Source: Paraburkholderia sp. SOS3 (lineage in GTDB: Bacteria; Pseudomonadota; Gammaproteobacteria; Burkholderiales; Burkholderiaceae). Taken from it: a stretch of DNA of 64,000 bases. The notes under the pieces are model-generated. The model ran no database searches. It had not been told where the DNA came from and saw only the letters and a list, made by a program, of their open reading frames with translations. Positions 43,374 through 55,732 of this stretch are shown here, piece after piece (the stretch's first letter is position 1; every line of letters begins with the position of its first letter). Made by a program: the position numbers and the translations under genes. The stretch is taken from NCBI RefSeq assembly GCF_001922345.1, contig NZ_CP018811.1, positions 434,001-498,000 on the forward strand, given 5' to 3'.

Positions 43374-44012
43374 TTACATCTTCTTCGCGCGAACCTGGCC
43401 GACGAGGTAGTCGAGCACCTGGATCGTGCCGGGCAGGCTGTCGGTTTGCGCCGGGCCCGTTTCATACTTGCCCTGAATCGCGAGCGTCGGCACGCCGTCG
43501 ATCTTGTAGTCTTCGATGAGCTTCTTGTCGCGCTGCAGCGCCGTTTGCGTCGAGAACGAGTTGTACGCGTCCATATACTTCTTCGGGTCGACGCCGTTCT
43601 TCGCGAGGAATTTCGCCTGATCTTCGGGCGTCAGCAGGTAGTCCTTGTTGACGTGGATTTCGTGGAAGATCTTCGGCGTCAATTCCTGCGCGAGGCCGAG
43701 CGCGTCGACGGCGTGGTACATCTTCGAATGCGGGATGAAGTCATCGCGGAAGGCGACCGGCACGCGCTTGAAGACGACGTCGGGGCCCTGCTTCCTGATC
43801 CAGTCTTCGAGGTACGGGTCGAACTCGTTGCAGTGCGGGCAGCCGTACCACATGAACTCGATCACCTCGATCTTGCCGGCCGGCACTTCGACCGGCTGCG
43901 GCGACGACAACACCGTGTAGTCCTTGCCGGAGACCGGCGCGGCGGGGCTGGCGCTTGCCGCGCCAGCGATGAGACCGAACGAGAGGCAAAGAAGGCCAAG
44001 CAGCTTTTTCAT
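43374..44012 (-). CDS. dsbA: Thiol:disulfide interchange protein DsbA
   Basis: Periplasmic disulfide oxidase (212 aa). The signal peptide is MKKLLGLLCLSFGLIAGAAS, with cleavage near Ala-Ser-Ala. The active site is CPHC at 58-61 (MWYGCPHCNEF), and the cis-Pro loop is GVPTLAI. The ATG at 44012 starts the signal sequence; a further in-frame start five codons upstream is unlikely. It lies downstream of the SPOR gene, the usual Burkholderiaceae order. It may oxidise T3SS and envelope proteins. Confidence 0.95.
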   Translation of the reverse strand: MKKLLGLLCLSFGLIAGAASASPAAPVSGKDYTVLSSPQPVEVPAGKIEVIEFMWYGCPHCNEFDPYLEDWIRKQGPDVVFKRVPVAFRDDFIPHSKMYHAVDALGLAQELTPKIFHEIHVNKDYLLTPEDQAKFLAKNGVDPKKYMDAYNSFSTQTALQRDKKLIEDYKIDGVPTLAIQGKYETGPAQTDSLPGTIQVLDYLVGQVRAKKM

Positions 44013-44229
44013 GTCTTGTGATCCCAATCGGGAAGTAGCGGTGACGGTTGAACGGAGGCGTCAGAGGCCTGTCACCGTGAGCGCTGAGACGGACGGCAGG
44101 CTTTCGCCGTGATGAGACTACGCGTGCGTGCCGAAGGTTCAAGCCGTTAGGCCGGTTCGGCCGGGTTGGCCTGGTTCGGGCGGCGCGCACGCAATAAGCG
44201 ATAAAGCGGGTTACAGCGGTTACGGCAGG

Positions 44230-45000
44230 TTACTGCTTCGTAAAACGGATCACGGCAGTGTCGATGCCCGCGTCGGAGAGGCGCTGACGCGTGCTGTTCA
44301 TGTCTTCGAACTTCGCGAACGGCCCGATCCGTACGCGATAGTACGTGATACCGCCCGCATCGCGCTGCGTCACTTTCGATTCGAAGCCCTGGAACGCAAG
44401 CCGCGCGCGCTGCTGTTCGGCGTCGGCCGCGGTCTTGTACGCGCCGACCTGCAGCAGATAGCCGGTGTTCGCGTCGGCTGCGGACGGCGGAGCCGATGTA
44501 CCGGGCTTGGCCGGCGGCGGGACATTCGCAACCGCGGCGCCCGGTGTGCCGTTCGGCGCGCTGCTCGCAGGCTTCTTCGCGCCCGCGACCGCCGCCGCCG
44601 ACGGGTTGCTGCCGGCCACGCCCGGTGCGGCCGCCGAAGCGCCGCCCGCCGCGGGCGGCACTTCGACGATCTGCGGTTCGTCGAGGATGCCCGACGATTG
44701 CGTCTGATTGTTGGTCTGGCCAGGCGCCGTGTTCGGCGGCGCGGGCTGGGCCGCTTGCGGCACCGGCTGGCCCGGACTCTTGCCCTGCAGCGCCCGGTTC
44801 GGATCGTATTGCGGCTGGCTTGCGCCGGCATCGGATGCGGCAGGCGGCGCGACTTTCGCGACGAACGGCGTCGGCGCGCGCGTGATGTACAGCGCGACCA
44901 CCACCGCGATCGCCAGACCGACGATCAGGCCCAGCACGATGCCGAGAAACGTTCCCCCGGATTGCTTCGACTGCTTCGTTGTGCGGCGTGGCTTTGCCAT
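44230..45000 (-). CDS. SPOR-domain membrane protein (FtsN-like, 256 aa)
   Basis: A bitopic inner-membrane protein. The short basic N-terminus (AKPRRTTKQSKQ) precedes a membrane helix at ~17-40. A ~130-residue Pro/Ala/Gln-rich periplasmic linker follows. The C-terminal SPOR domain (~181-256, starting GYLLQVGAYKTAADAEQQRA) binds denuded peptidoglycan at the septum. The position right after argS is the usual one for FtsN-like SPOR proteins in this group. The start ATG at 45000 was chosen over one six codons upstream because it begins the conserved MAKPRR. Confidence 0.88.
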   Translation of the reverse strand: MAKPRRTTKQSKQSGGTFLGIVLGLIVGLAIAVVVALYITRAPTPFVAKVAPPAASDAGASQPQYDPNRALQGKSPGQPVPQAAQPAPPNTAPGQTNNQTQSSGILDEPQIVEVPPAAGGASAAAPGVAGSNPSAAAVAGAKKPASSAPNGTPGAAVANVPPPAKPGTSAPPSAADANTGYLLQVGAYKTAADAEQQRARLAFQGFESKVTQRDAGGITYYRVRIGPFAKFEDMNSTRQRLSDAGIDTAVIRFTKQ

Positions 45001-45173
45001 TGTCTGAATCACCTGCAAAAGGAAAACTTGAATGACCGTCGATTATAACGACGGCGGCGACGCCGACCGCGGCGATGCCGGCTGTCTGTGCCGCCGCGCC
45101 GCCGCGTGGCAACGGTCGCGCGCTATGGGCGCGCGTTATGGTCGCATAAGCGGCTTGCGCGGGCGAGTCGAAT

Positions 45174-46958
45174 TTACATCTTCGAGGGGGCCGATACGCC
45201 GATGATCGCAAGACCGTTCGCCAGCACCTGGCGCGTGGCCGCGAGCAGCGCGATGCGCGCGTTGCGCACTGCTTCGTCGTCGACCAGAACGCGCTCGGCA
45301 TTGTAGAACGAGTGGAATTCACCGGCGAGGTCGCGCAGATAGAACGCGACCGCGTGCGGCGCGAGTTCGTCGGCTGCTTGCGTGAGCAGATCGGGGAACT
45401 CGGCGAGCTTCTGCAACAGGGCCATCGCGCGTTCGCTCGAGAGCGGCGCGAGATCGACCGAGGGCAGCAGCGCTTCGTCGGCGACAAAGCGCGACTTCCA
45501 TTCGCCGAGCACCGAGCAGATCCGCGCGTGCGCGTACTGCACGTAGTAGACGGGGTTTTCGTCGTTCTGCTTGAGCGCGAGATCGATGTCGAACACGAAC
45601 TGGGTGTCGGCCTTGCGCGAGATCAGGAAGAAGCGCACCGCATCGCGGCCGCGGCGAATCGTCTCTTCGTCGATCAGATCCGGTGCGGCTTCCTGGCCAG
45701 GCGTCGCGCCGCCCGACCATTCGATCAGGTCGCGCACCGTCACGTAGCTGCCCGCGCGCTTCGAAATCTTCACTTCCTGGCCGTCGCGCATCACCGTGAC
45801 CATCTTGTGCAGCACGTAGTCGGGGTAGCCCTTCGGAATGCCGATGCCGAGACCCTGCAGGCCGGCGCGCACGCGTGCGACGGTGCCGTGGTGATCCGAG
45901 CCCTGGACGTTGATCACCTTCGTGAAGCCGCGCTGCCACTTCGTGACGTGGTAGGCGACGTCCGGCACGAAGTACGTGTACGTGCCGTCTTTCTTGCGCA
46001 TCACGCGGTCTTTGTCGTCGCCGTCGTCGGTGGTGCGCAGCCACAGTGCGCCGTCTTCCTCGAAGGTCTTGCCGGCCGCCACGAGCGCCTCGACCGTCTG
46101 CGCGACGCGTCCTTCCTTGTACAGCGACGATTCGAGGTAATACTGATCGAACTCGACGCCGAACGCCTGCAGGTCCATGTCCTGCTCGTGACGCAGATAC
46201 GCGACCGCGAAGCGGCGGATCGCGTCGAGATTTTCGATGTCGCCCGCGCCTTTGACCGGCTCGCCGTCGCGTGCCGAAACGGTCTCGCCGTTCAGGTAGT
46301 CGCGCGCGATATCGGCGATGTACTCGCCGGCGTATGAATCCTCCGGCCAGCCCGCGTCGCCGGGTTTCAGCCCGCGCGCGCGCGCCTGCGTCGAGATGGC
46401 GAGCGTCTGGATCTGCACGCCTGCATCGTTGTAGTAGAACTCGCGATGCACGTTCCAGCCCTGCGACTCGAGCAGGCTCGACAGCGCGTCGCCGAGCGCC
46501 GCCTGGCGGCCGTGGCCGACGTGCAGCGGGCCGGTCGGGTTGGCGGACACGAATTCGACGAGCACGCGCTTTCCTGCTTCGCGCTGTGAACGGCCGAACG
46601 CTTCGTTCTGCGCGAACACCTCGCGTACGACAGCCTGCTTCGCGGCGGCCGCGATACGCAGATTGATGAAGCCCGGCCCGGCGACTTCGGCGCTATCGAC
46701 AAGGCCTGTTGCCTGCGGATGCGCGAGCACCGCATCGACGATCTGCTGCGCAAGCTGGCGCGGATTGGCGCGCAGCGGCTTGGCCAGCTGCATCGCGACG
46801 TTGCATGCGATGTCTCCGTGCGCGGCGACCTTCGGGCGTTCGAGGGTGATCGTCGGCGTGACGAACGCGGCCTCGGCGGCGCCTTCGTTGGCCGTCGCGA
46901 TCTGCTTCACGGTGTCGGCGAGCAGGGTTTCGAGAATATGTTTATGTGCAGGCAGCAT
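45174..46958 (-). CDS. argS: Arginyl-tRNA synthetase
   Basis: Class I arginyl-tRNA synthetase (594 aa) charges tRNA-Arg. The HIGH motif appears as HVGH in [16 protein letters not shown] (about 135-150). The KMSKS counterpart is [10 protein letters not shown]-terminal anticodon-binding domain has [13 protein letters not shown] and ends MILL-type with [10 protein letters not shown]. The N-terminal Add-1 domain (1-110) is present. Length and order are normal. The SPOR gene follows 173 bp downstream on the same strand. Confidence 0.97.
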   Translation of the reverse strand: MLPAHKHILETLLADTVKQIATANEGAAEAAFVTPTITLERPKVAAHGDIACNVAMQLAKPLRANPRQLAQQIVDAVLAHPQATGLVDSAEVAGPGFINLRIAAAAKQAVVREVFAQNEAFGRSQREAGKRVLVEFVSANPTGPLHVGHGRQAALGDALSSLLESQGWNVHREFYYNDAGVQIQTLAISTQARARGLKPGDAGWPEDSYAGEYIADIARDYLNGETVSARDGEPVKGAGDIENLDAIRRFAVAYLRHEQDMDLQAFGVEFDQYYLESSLYKEGRVAQTVEALVAAGKTFEEDGALWLRTTDDGDDKDRVMRKKDGTYTYFVPDVAYHVTKWQRGFTKVINVQGSDHHGTVARVRAGLQGLGIGIPKGYPDYVLHKMVTVMRDGQEVKISKRAGSYVTVRDLIEWSGGATPGQEAAPDLIDEETIRRGRDAVRFFLISRKADTQFVFDIDLALKQNDENPVYYVQYAHARICSVLGEWKSRFVADEALLPSVDLAPLSSERAMALLQKLAEFPDLLTQAADELAPHAVAFYLRDLAGEFHSFYNAERVLVDDEAVRNARIALLAATRQVLANGLAIIGVSAPSKM

Positions 46959-47244
46959 GCTTGTTGCGTGTCCAGTGAGGCAGTCGGGTCAGACGAGATT
47001 GCGTTGGATGCGTGTACGCGCACCACGGCGCGCTCATTCCATCAGGACGGATTTTAGCAGGTGCTAATATGTCCAATGAGGTGCCCGGTCGGGACGAGGC
47101 GCGCCGGCGCGGCTGTCATAGCGCACGAGAAGCGCCTCGTGGCATCGCGCAAAGGCCTGCGCAAGCACCGGCAGGAACGCCGCGCAGGGCCGCTTTGCCA
47201 GTCGCCGCCGAGGGAGAGATCAACAAAACGAAAAGGGAACTGTC

Positions 47245-47571
47245 ATGCTGATTACTTTCAAGTGTCGTGCCGCGCCGGACGTGATGATGTTGGAGAATCT
47301 GGCCCAATATCTTGTCGGCATCGTCGGCAAGCAGCTCGGTCAACGCGGCGTCATCACGCATGACGAACTCGGCGACGCCATTACGAAGCTCGAAGCGGCC
47401 ATCGTCACCGACAAAAAAGAGCGTGCCGAACACGACGGCCACTTCCATGAAGGCGAAGAAGGGCACGACCCGCACGAAATTCCGATCGGACTCGCGCAAC
47501 GCGCTTATCCGTTTCTCGACATGCTGCGCGCGGCGCAGAAAGAGAACGCGGATATTGTCTGGGGGATCTGA
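47245..47571 (+). CDS. DUF1840 family protein (108 aa)
   Basis: A small soluble protein of DUF1840, common in betaproteobacteria and without known function. The pattern MLITFKCRAAPDVMMLENLA at the N-terminus is typical, as is the His/Glu/Asp-rich middle (EHDGHFHEGEEGHDPHEIPI) that may bind metal. The C-terminal helix ends QKENADIVWGI. AAAGGGAA lies just before the ATG at 47245. It is a lone plus-strand gene divergent from argS. Confidence 0.82.
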   Translation: MLITFKCRAAPDVMMLENLAQYLVGIVGKQLGQRGVITHDELGDAITKLEAAIVTDKKERAEHDGHFHEGEEGHDPHEIPIGLAQRAYPFLDMLRAAQKENADIVWGI

Positions 47572-47872
47572 ACCGCGCCGGTTGCGGCACATGGCGGATG
47601 CGCCGTGTGCTGCGTTCCCGGCGTTGCTCGTGTCATAGAAAAAGCCCGCCTTGCGCAAGCGCCGGCGCAGCACCGGCGGCAAGCGAAACGGCCATCCACA
47701 TCAGCGACAGCTTCTTCATACGATTTTCTCCGGGACGGTTGCCCGTAAAATGCCGCGCGTTGTTGCCGACGCATTCGGCGTCATGAAGCAGCTGCAGTTT
47801 ACAAAGCCGAAAACTCGATCGCCGGAAATATTCGGTGTTTGCGCGCCGATATAGTGGACGCGCCAGTGCGAG
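47572..47872. other. Intergenic region between DUF1840 gene and metH
   Basis: About 300 bp between convergent genes. It holds one minus-strand mini-ORF with a signal-peptide look (47633-47719, listed separately). No tRNA, repeat or clear terminator was found. Confidence 0.4.
47633..47719 (-). CDS. Possible exported micropeptide (28 aa)
   Basis: A 28-codon frame reading MKKLSLMWMAVSLAAGAAPA then LAQGG and ending at TGA. It has a textbook signal peptide with an ALA-Q cleavage site and almost no mature part. GGAG lies 8 nt upstream of the ATG. It may be a real small exported peptide or the start of a gene truncated by an early stop; the downstream frames carry no recognisable continuation. Confidence 0.35.
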   Translation of the reverse strand: MKKLSLMWMAVSLAAGAAPALAQGGLFL

Positions 47873-50590
<2,718 letters not shown>

Positions 50591-50661
50591 GGCTTGCAGG
50601 AGTGCGTGAGTTGGCGTCGTGGGCGAAGAAGGTTCGGGGCGATGCGGTTGGGTCGCCCGGG

Positions 50662-51738
50662 TCAGGCCGCGTCGCGGTACTGCGTCGGCCACTTGCGCGG
50701 CTTGACGTCGCTGAGCGCTTTCGCGATCGCGGCAATATGCTCGGGCGTCGTGCCGCAGCAGCCGCCCGCGATATTCACGAGGCCTGCTTCGGCGAATTCC
50801 TTCAGGAGCCCGGACGTATCCGCGGGCAGCTCGTCGAAGCCCGTGTCGCTCATCGGATTCGGCAGGCCCGCGTTCGGGTAGCACGATACGTACGTATCGC
50901 AGAGCTTCGACAGTTCGGCGATGTATGGGCGCATCAGCGCTGCGCCGAGCGCGCAGTTCAGGCCGAACGTGAGCGGCTTCGCATGACGCAGCGAATTCCA
51001 GAACGCTTCGACCGTCTGGCCCGACAGAATGCGGCCCGAGGCGTCGGTGACGGTGCCCGAAATCATGATCGGCAGCCGCTCGCCCGTGTTCTCGAACAGT
51101 TCGTCGAGCGCAAACAGCGCGGCCTTGGCATTGAGCGTGTCGAAGATCGTTTCGACGAGGAACAGGTCGACGCCGCCGTCGAGCAGCGCCTTCGCCTGCT
51201 GGTAGTACGCGGCACGCAGTTCGTCGAAGGTCACGTTGCGCGCGGCCGGATCGTTGACGTCGGGCGAAATGCTCGCCGTCTTCGGTGTCGGTCCGATCGC
51301 GCCGGCCACGAAGCGCGGCTTCTCCGGCGTCGAATACTTGTCGCACGCGGCGCGTGCGAGCTTCGCCGACGCTATATTCATTTCTTCGACGAGATCTTCC
51401 ATGCCGTAGTCGGCCTGCGCGACCGTCGTTGCGCCGAACGTGTTCGTTTCGACGATATCGGCGCCCGCGGCCAGGTACTGTTCATGGATCTCGCGGATCA
51501 CCTGCGGTTGCGTGATCGACAGCAACTCATTGTTGCCTTTGATATCGCGTGCGAAGTCCTTGAAGCGCTCGCCGCGATACTGCGCTTCACCGAGCTTGTA
51601 ACGCTGGATCATCGTCCCCATCGCGCCGTCGAGAATCAGGATGCGCGACTTGAGCAATGAAGGCAGCGCCGTGCCGCGTGTATAGGCGGCATCGCTGTTC
51701 GAAGCAGACGAAGTAACGGGAAGGGCAGGCTTGTTCAT
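50662..51738 (-). CDS. metH: Methionine synthase MetH, homocysteine-binding subunit
   Basis: Homocysteine S-methyltransferase module (358 aa) of the split MetH. It is a TIM barrel starting with [15 protein letters not shown] (33-47). Zinc is bound by Cys in GLNCALG and the Cys pair [10 protein letters not shown] near the C-terminus; homocysteine is activated there. Cotranscribed with the large MetH part. A promoter-like -10 and a leader hairpin lie upstream. Confidence 0.95.
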   Translation of the reverse strand: MNKPALPVTSSASNSDAAYTRGTALPSLLKSRILILDGAMGTMIQRYKLGEAQYRGERFKDFARDIKGNNELLSITQPQVIREIHEQYLAAGADIVETNTFGATTVAQADYGMEDLVEEMNIASAKLARAACDKYSTPEKPRFVAGAIGPTPKTASISPDVNDPAARNVTFDELRAAYYQQAKALLDGGVDLFLVETIFDTLNAKAALFALDELFENTGERLPIMISGTVTDASGRILSGQTVEAFWNSLRHAKPLTFGLNCALGAALMRPYIAELSKLCDTYVSCYPNAGLPNPMSDTGFDELPADTSGLLKEFAEAGLVNIAGGCCGTTPEHIAAIAKALSDVKPRKWPTQYRDAA

Positions 51739-51762
51739 GGCGGAAGGGCCCCAAGGGCATTC

Positions 51763-51805
51763 AGCGGTTTCTCAACCGCTTTTTTTCAGGAAACTCAACA
51801 TTGTA
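51763..51805 (-). promoter_or_regulatory. metH leader: -10 box and hairpin
   Basis: On the minus strand TACAAT (51805-51800) is a good -10 box with a weak -35. The resulting leader of ~55 nt contains AGCGGTT/AACCGCT as a 7-bp hairpin (51763-51780) flanked by an A run. Read on the plus strand the same hairpin is followed by six T and would act as an antisense terminator. No SAH or SAM riboswitch core was recognised. Confidence 0.35.
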
Positions 51806-51909
51806 GCCCGCGTGCGGCGTGGCCGCCCCGGCGACGCGCGAAGCGCTTCCACCATCGCGCGCAACGTGCCGGAAACGACGGTCGGTATCGAGTGTCGGGG
51901 TTACCAATG

Positions 51910-51940
51910 AAAAACCCCGTCCGGCGTGCCGGACGGGGTT
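51910..51940 (-). terminator. Rho-independent terminator of the DUF3567 gene
   Basis: A perfect 13-bp stem (51913-51925 with 51928-51940) has a 2-nt loop. On the minus strand it is followed by a short T run. It lies 46 bp after the DUF3567 stop and separates it from the metH promoter. Confidence 0.85.
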
Positions 51941-51986
51941 CATGAAGTGTTGCCGGGCGTTGCCTGGCGTGTCGCCGCAGCGGACC

Positions 51987-52244
51987 TTAGTGCAACACGA
52001 CCGGCTGGTGCATCAGGCTGTCGAACTGGCCGAGGAACTCGTCGACTTCATCGAGCGACGGTTCTTCTTCGATCAGCTTTTGTACATGCTCGCGAAAGCT
52101 TGCCGCCATTGCTCCATCGATGTAAATCTCACGCTGGGTGTTCTTGTCGACAATTTCATAACCGCCCGACTTCATCGCGAGATGACCGTCCTGTGGTGGG
52201 AATTCGACGACACAGTAGTTGGGGCTGTTGTAGATCATTTGCAT
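51987..52244 (-). CDS. DUF3567 family protein (85 aa)
   Basis: A small cytoplasmic protein of DUF3567, restricted to betaproteobacteria. It starts MQMIYNSPNYCVVEFP and contains GGYEIVDKNTQREIYIDG and an acidic helix (EEEPSLDEVDEFLGQFD). AAGGAG lies 8 nt before the ATG at 52244, which settles the start over a longer upstream frame. Function unknown; it has its own terminator. Confidence 0.85.
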   Translation of the reverse strand: MQMIYNSPNYCVVEFPPQDGHLAMKSGGYEIVDKNTQREIYIDGAMAASFREHVQKLIEEEPSLDEVDEFLGQFDSLMHQPVVLH

Positions 52245-52362
52245 GGCGACACTCCTTATTTCCGTTGGCTCCTGGCCAGTCCTGCGCCGTACGTGGAGCA
52301 TTTGGCGTGGAATTCAAGGGGTGGGTCCGGTGTGGCGCTTGTAATTTCTCCGGACCTTGTTG

Positions 52363-53151
52363 TTAGACTCGCGAGCGCAAAAACGTTTCGAGCAACGCCG
52401 CAAAACGTTGCGATTGCTCGATGGGCGCGAGATGAGCCGCGTCCAGCACCTCGAATCGCGCCCCCTGGATGGCATCGGCTATGACCTGTGTAGCAGCAGG
52501 AGGCGTGCCCGTGTCATGACGCCCTGCTACGGCGAGCGTGGGCGTCCGTATTTGCAGCAGTCTATCGCGCACGTCGAATTCGCGCAGCGCCGCGCTCGCG
52601 AGCGCGAAGCCCTCTACGGACGTGTGGATATAGACGTCGCGAATCTGTTCGACCACTTCGGGATGAGCGCGTTGAAAGTCCGACGTAAGCCAACGTTCGA
52701 GCGAGGCGGGTGCAAGCGCTGCGACGCCGTCGCGGCGGGCCGTTTCGATGCGCTGATCCCAGATGCTGCGCGACTCGGGCGCGGTAAAGGCGAATGTATC
52801 GGCGAGCGTCAGCGTATCGACGCGCGATGCGTGATCGATCGCGAACTGCTGCGCGATCGCGCCGCCCAGCGACATACCGACCACATGTGTGCTTTTTGCG
52901 CCCAGTTTGTCGAGCAGCGCGGCAAGGTCGTTCGACAGGTCGGCAATGGTGAACGGAGCCGTGGGCGCGGAAGATTCGCCGTGTCCGCGGATGTCGTAAC
53001 GCAATACCGTGTAGTCGTTGCGGAAATAGCCGGCAAGCTGATCCCAGATCGACAGATCGCCGCCCAGCTGATGAATGAAGGTGAGCCACGGGCCGCCGCC
53101 CTCATTGCTCAGCACATAGCGTGTCTCGATGCCGTTGACGTTCACTTGCAT
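52363..53151 (-). CDS. PcaD-like alpha/beta hydrolase (262 aa)
   Basis: An alpha/beta hydrolase of the 3-oxoadipate enol-lactonase type. The nucleophile elbow is GMSLGG with Ser94, the oxyanion region FIHQLGGDLSIW (25-36), and RYDIRGHGES (51-60). Late Asp/His are in AGRHDTGTPP and LDAAHLAPIEQ. Full catabolic pca genes are not nearby, so enol-lactonase activity is only probable. A lone minus-strand gene. Confidence 0.82.
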   Translation of the reverse strand: MQVNVNGIETRYVLSNEGGGPWLTFIHQLGGDLSIWDQLAGYFRNDYTVLRYDIRGHGESSAPTAPFTIADLSNDLAALLDKLGAKSTHVVGMSLGGAIAQQFAIDHASRVDTLTLADTFAFTAPESRSIWDQRIETARRDGVAALAPASLERWLTSDFQRAHPEVVEQIRDVYIHTSVEGFALASAALREFDVRDRLLQIRTPTLAVAGRHDTGTPPAATQVIADAIQGARFEVLDAAHLAPIEQSQRFAALLETFLRSRV

Positions 53152-53199
53152 GCCTGCTCCTTATGTAAGGGTGATGCGGTGACCGATGCGCCCGGGTGT

Positions 53200-54522
53200 T
53201 TATGGTTTCTCGTAGTTGCTATTCGGCTCTGCAGCCGATGGCGTTGCAGGTTGCGGGCCCGGGTTCTGATCGTTCGCATTTGTCGCGCCCGCATTCGGTG
53301 CAGCGGTCTCGCCATGCCACAGCAATTCGACCTGCGTGCCGTTGGGTTCGGTCTGTACGAAACGCACGGGTAACCAACCGAGCGACGGGGCAAGCCACAC
53401 GTCGATGCGGCGCCGATCGCCTGCGTGGCGCGGCAGCCGCGTGAAGTGCCGCGCCTCGACAAAGCCTTGTTGCGTTCGCACCGTTTCGTCGCCGATTGTT
53501 TCGATGGGCCATATTTCGCCGCTATCGTTATCGGTCACATAGAACTCGCGCGTGACGCCGGGCTGGTACGCGTCGGGCGCGCCGCGCACGAGGCTCGCGA
53601 GCTGCATGATCATGCTGAATCGGTCCTGCGCGCCGTCCTGCAGCGCGAGCGTTTTCGGCGTGCGTGTGAACGCGATCTGCCGGGTTTCGCGATTGAACAC
53701 GGTCACGTCCTGGCCGCGCCGTCCGTGCGTTTCGATGTACTGGTCCGGCGCGAGACCGAACGCGTCGACGCGGCCATGGCTTTCGTAGCTGTACGTGCCG
53801 ACGAACGGTAGCGGCACGGAGATGACGAGGCGATAGGTGTGCCCGTCGCTTTCCCAATGGATCGTGCCCGGCTGGTTGCGTACGCCGTTGTAGAACGTGT
53901 CGTATTCGAGATCGCCCGACGGCGGGACGGAAAATTTGACGCCTGGTGTCGCATGCGCGGCGTTGCCGCTGCCGCTGTCCGTGCCGCTTGCTGCATTGGC
54001 CGCTTGTGCCGGCGAACCTGCTCCCGGGCCGGATGCGGCCGCCGCGCTTGCTGCTGTGCTTGCCGCAGCGCTCGCGGCCGTGCTCGCTGCGGCGTCTGCA
54101 ACTGCGCTGGCCGTGTCGTTCGCGGCTTCGTCGGGCTTCGGCTGAGCTTTTTCGGCCGTCGCGCTCTGCGTGACCGGCGCTCGCGGCGCAGGCTGCTGTT
54201 TCGGTTTCCGCTCGGGTCGAATCGCGGTCAACGCGTGCGGCTGCGGGGCCTGCCCGGGCAGTTTCTGCCGTGTGGCGGGCGGCGTGGCCGCGCCGGCCGG
54301 CTGCTGTTCGACACGTTCGGGTTTCAGCAGCGCAACCTGCACGGGCACATGCTGCTGATCCGCTGGCTTGAACGTGTCGCGATGCCGCTCGAACCACTGC
54401 GCGGCGATCCAATGCGCGATTGCGACGACGACGAGCACGGCAATCCAGCGCCAACGAAGCGAGCGAGGCGAATGAGCGCGCGGTGGACGATCGGAGCGGC
54501 GTGCGACGGACGGAGACGACAT
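53200..54522 (-). CDS. DUF3108 envelope protein (440 aa)
   Basis: A membrane-anchored protein. A single N-terminal membrane helix lies at ~24-42 (WRWIAVLVVVAIAHWIAAQW). A ~150-residue Pro/Ala/Gln-rich linker contains an (AAST)-type run, and the DUF3108 beta-barrel-like domain fills the rest (GDLEYDTFYNGVRNQPGTIH, then RRIDVWLAPSLGWLPVRFVQ). The family is thought to act in the periplasm and outer envelope; function is unknown. The Asn/Pro-rich C-terminal tail is variable. The ATG at 54522 was taken as it precedes the membrane helix by a short basic region. Confidence 0.8.
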   Translation of the reverse strand: MSSPSVARRSDRPPRAHSPRSLRWRWIAVLVVVAIAHWIAAQWFERHRDTFKPADQQHVPVQVALLKPERVEQQPAGAATPPATRQKLPGQAPQPHALTAIRPERKPKQQPAPRAPVTQSATAEKAQPKPDEAANDTASAVADAAASTAASAAASTAASAAAASGPGAGSPAQAANAASGTDSGSGNAAHATPGVKFSVPPSGDLEYDTFYNGVRNQPGTIHWESDGHTYRLVISVPLPFVGTYSYESHGRVDAFGLAPDQYIETHGRRGQDVTVFNRETRQIAFTRTPKTLALQDGAQDRFSMIMQLASLVRGAPDAYQPGVTREFYVTDNDSGEIWPIETIGDETVRTQQGFVEARHFTRLPRHAGDRRRIDVWLAPSLGWLPVRFVQTEPNGTQVELLWHGETAAPNAGATNANDQNPGPQPATPSAAEPNSNYEKP

Positions 54523-54628
54523 CGAAACGGTGAGATTCTGCCGGCAAAAATGAATGATTCAGGCGAGGGACAGCATTCGTGGTTCCAGGTTCGACCGCAC
54601 GGCTTGCACTCGCGTTCCGCGCACGCAA

Positions 54629-55486
54629 TCAACGCGGCGTCGAACTGTACCCGAGTTCATACGACAGCTTGTGCGCGCATTCGCGTAATGCTGCGTCGAC
54701 TTCCCCGTCCCAGCGGATATCGAACGCGCCCTCATGACCGAGCGCGATCAGTCCAAGCGCGAGATCGCCGGTCGAATCGAAGACGGGCACGCAAAACGCG
54801 TGAATGGTCGGCAGCAGCATTCCTTCCACGCGCGCCGCGCCATGTGCGCGTACGTCTTCGAGCAACTGCTCGACCTCGCCGATGTCGCGCGGGCCGCCGG
54901 TCTGTGAGGAGCGGCGCGTGTCGGCGAGTTCGCGCTCGATCATCGCGGCCGTCTTGCTGCGCGGCAGATACGCGGCGAACAACAGACCCGTCGCCGAACC
55001 GAGCAGCGGCATCACGTCGCCGAGCTTGAGCGACGCCTTCGCCGGATAACTCGATTCCATCCAGTGCACGACGGTCGGCCCCTGATTGCCCCATACCGCG
55101 ATACCCACCGTCATATCGAGCCGGTCGCGCAGCCCGGCGAGCGCGATGCGCGCGAGTTTCACACCGTCGACTCTTGCCAGACGCGCGAGACCGAGTTGCA
55201 GCGCAAAGCCGCCCAGTTCGTATCGGCCCGACAGCGGATCTTGCGCGACCACGCCAAGCCGCAAGAAACTGACGAGATAGCGATGCGCTTTCGCCGGACT
55301 CATGCCCGCGCGCTGCGCAAGGTCGCGCAGCATCATCGCGCGCGGCTCGTGCGTCAGCACCTCGAGCAGGCGAAAGCCGACTTCGATCGATTGAATGCCC
55401 GAGCGCGGCTTTTCTTCGCCGCGTTCATGTGCGTCGCCGGTGTCGTCGTCGACGCCGGAATCGTGCAGGTCGTTTGACTCGTCCAT
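54629..55486 (-). CDS. IclR-family transcriptional regulator (285 aa)
   Basis: An IclR-type regulator. The winged-helix domain (SIEVGFRLLEVLTHEPRAMM, then LRDLAQRAGMSPAKAHRYL) is followed by the GAF-like effector domain with VHWMESSYPAKASLKLGD and FDSTGDLALGLIALG. It is divergent from the fumarylacetoacetate hydrolase and enoyl-CoA hydratase genes, which it probably controls. The start is uncertain: ATG at 55486 (MDESND) or 55540 (MSPAAR); neither has a good ribosome site. The acidic N-terminal ~25 residues are variable. Confidence 0.85.
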   Translation of the reverse strand: MDESNDLHDSGVDDDTGDAHERGEEKPRSGIQSIEVGFRLLEVLTHEPRAMMLRDLAQRAGMSPAKAHRYLVSFLRLGVVAQDPLSGRYELGGFALQLGLARLARVDGVKLARIALAGLRDRLDMTVGIAVWGNQGPTVVHWMESSYPAKASLKLGDVMPLLGSATGLLFAAYLPRSKTAAMIERELADTRRSSQTGGPRDIGEVEQLLEDVRAHGAARVEGMLLPTIHAFCVPVFDSTGDLALGLIALGHEGAFDIRWDGEVDAALRECAHKLSYELGYSSTPR

Positions 55487-55732
55487 TGAAATATTGGAGT
55501 GGTCCGAGGCGTGATCGGATGGGCGGGCTGCGGGTGACATGGCCGATATGCGCAATTCGAAAAGTGGAGGGCCGCGCGTTGTAGTGTTGCCATTGCGACG
55601 TCGACGAAACGTCAACGGCAAAGTCAACGGCACAGTCAACGCCGTGCGACGCGATGACGATGCAAGTGGGCGGCGCCGATTCACCATCGTAGAATACATT
55701 CCTCCCACCGTCATCCACATGCTTTATCGCCT

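Noticed and set aside
50591..51346. A 1157-codon version of MetH that reads upstream of 50590
   Set aside because: The extension lies in another frame of the homocysteine-binding gene. The conserved start is at 50590, and the split is usual for this group, so no frameshift is needed.
51739..51909. SAH/SAM riboswitch upstream of metH
   Set aside because: The leader after the likely -10 box is only ~55 nt with one small hairpin, and the SAH aptamer core was not found.
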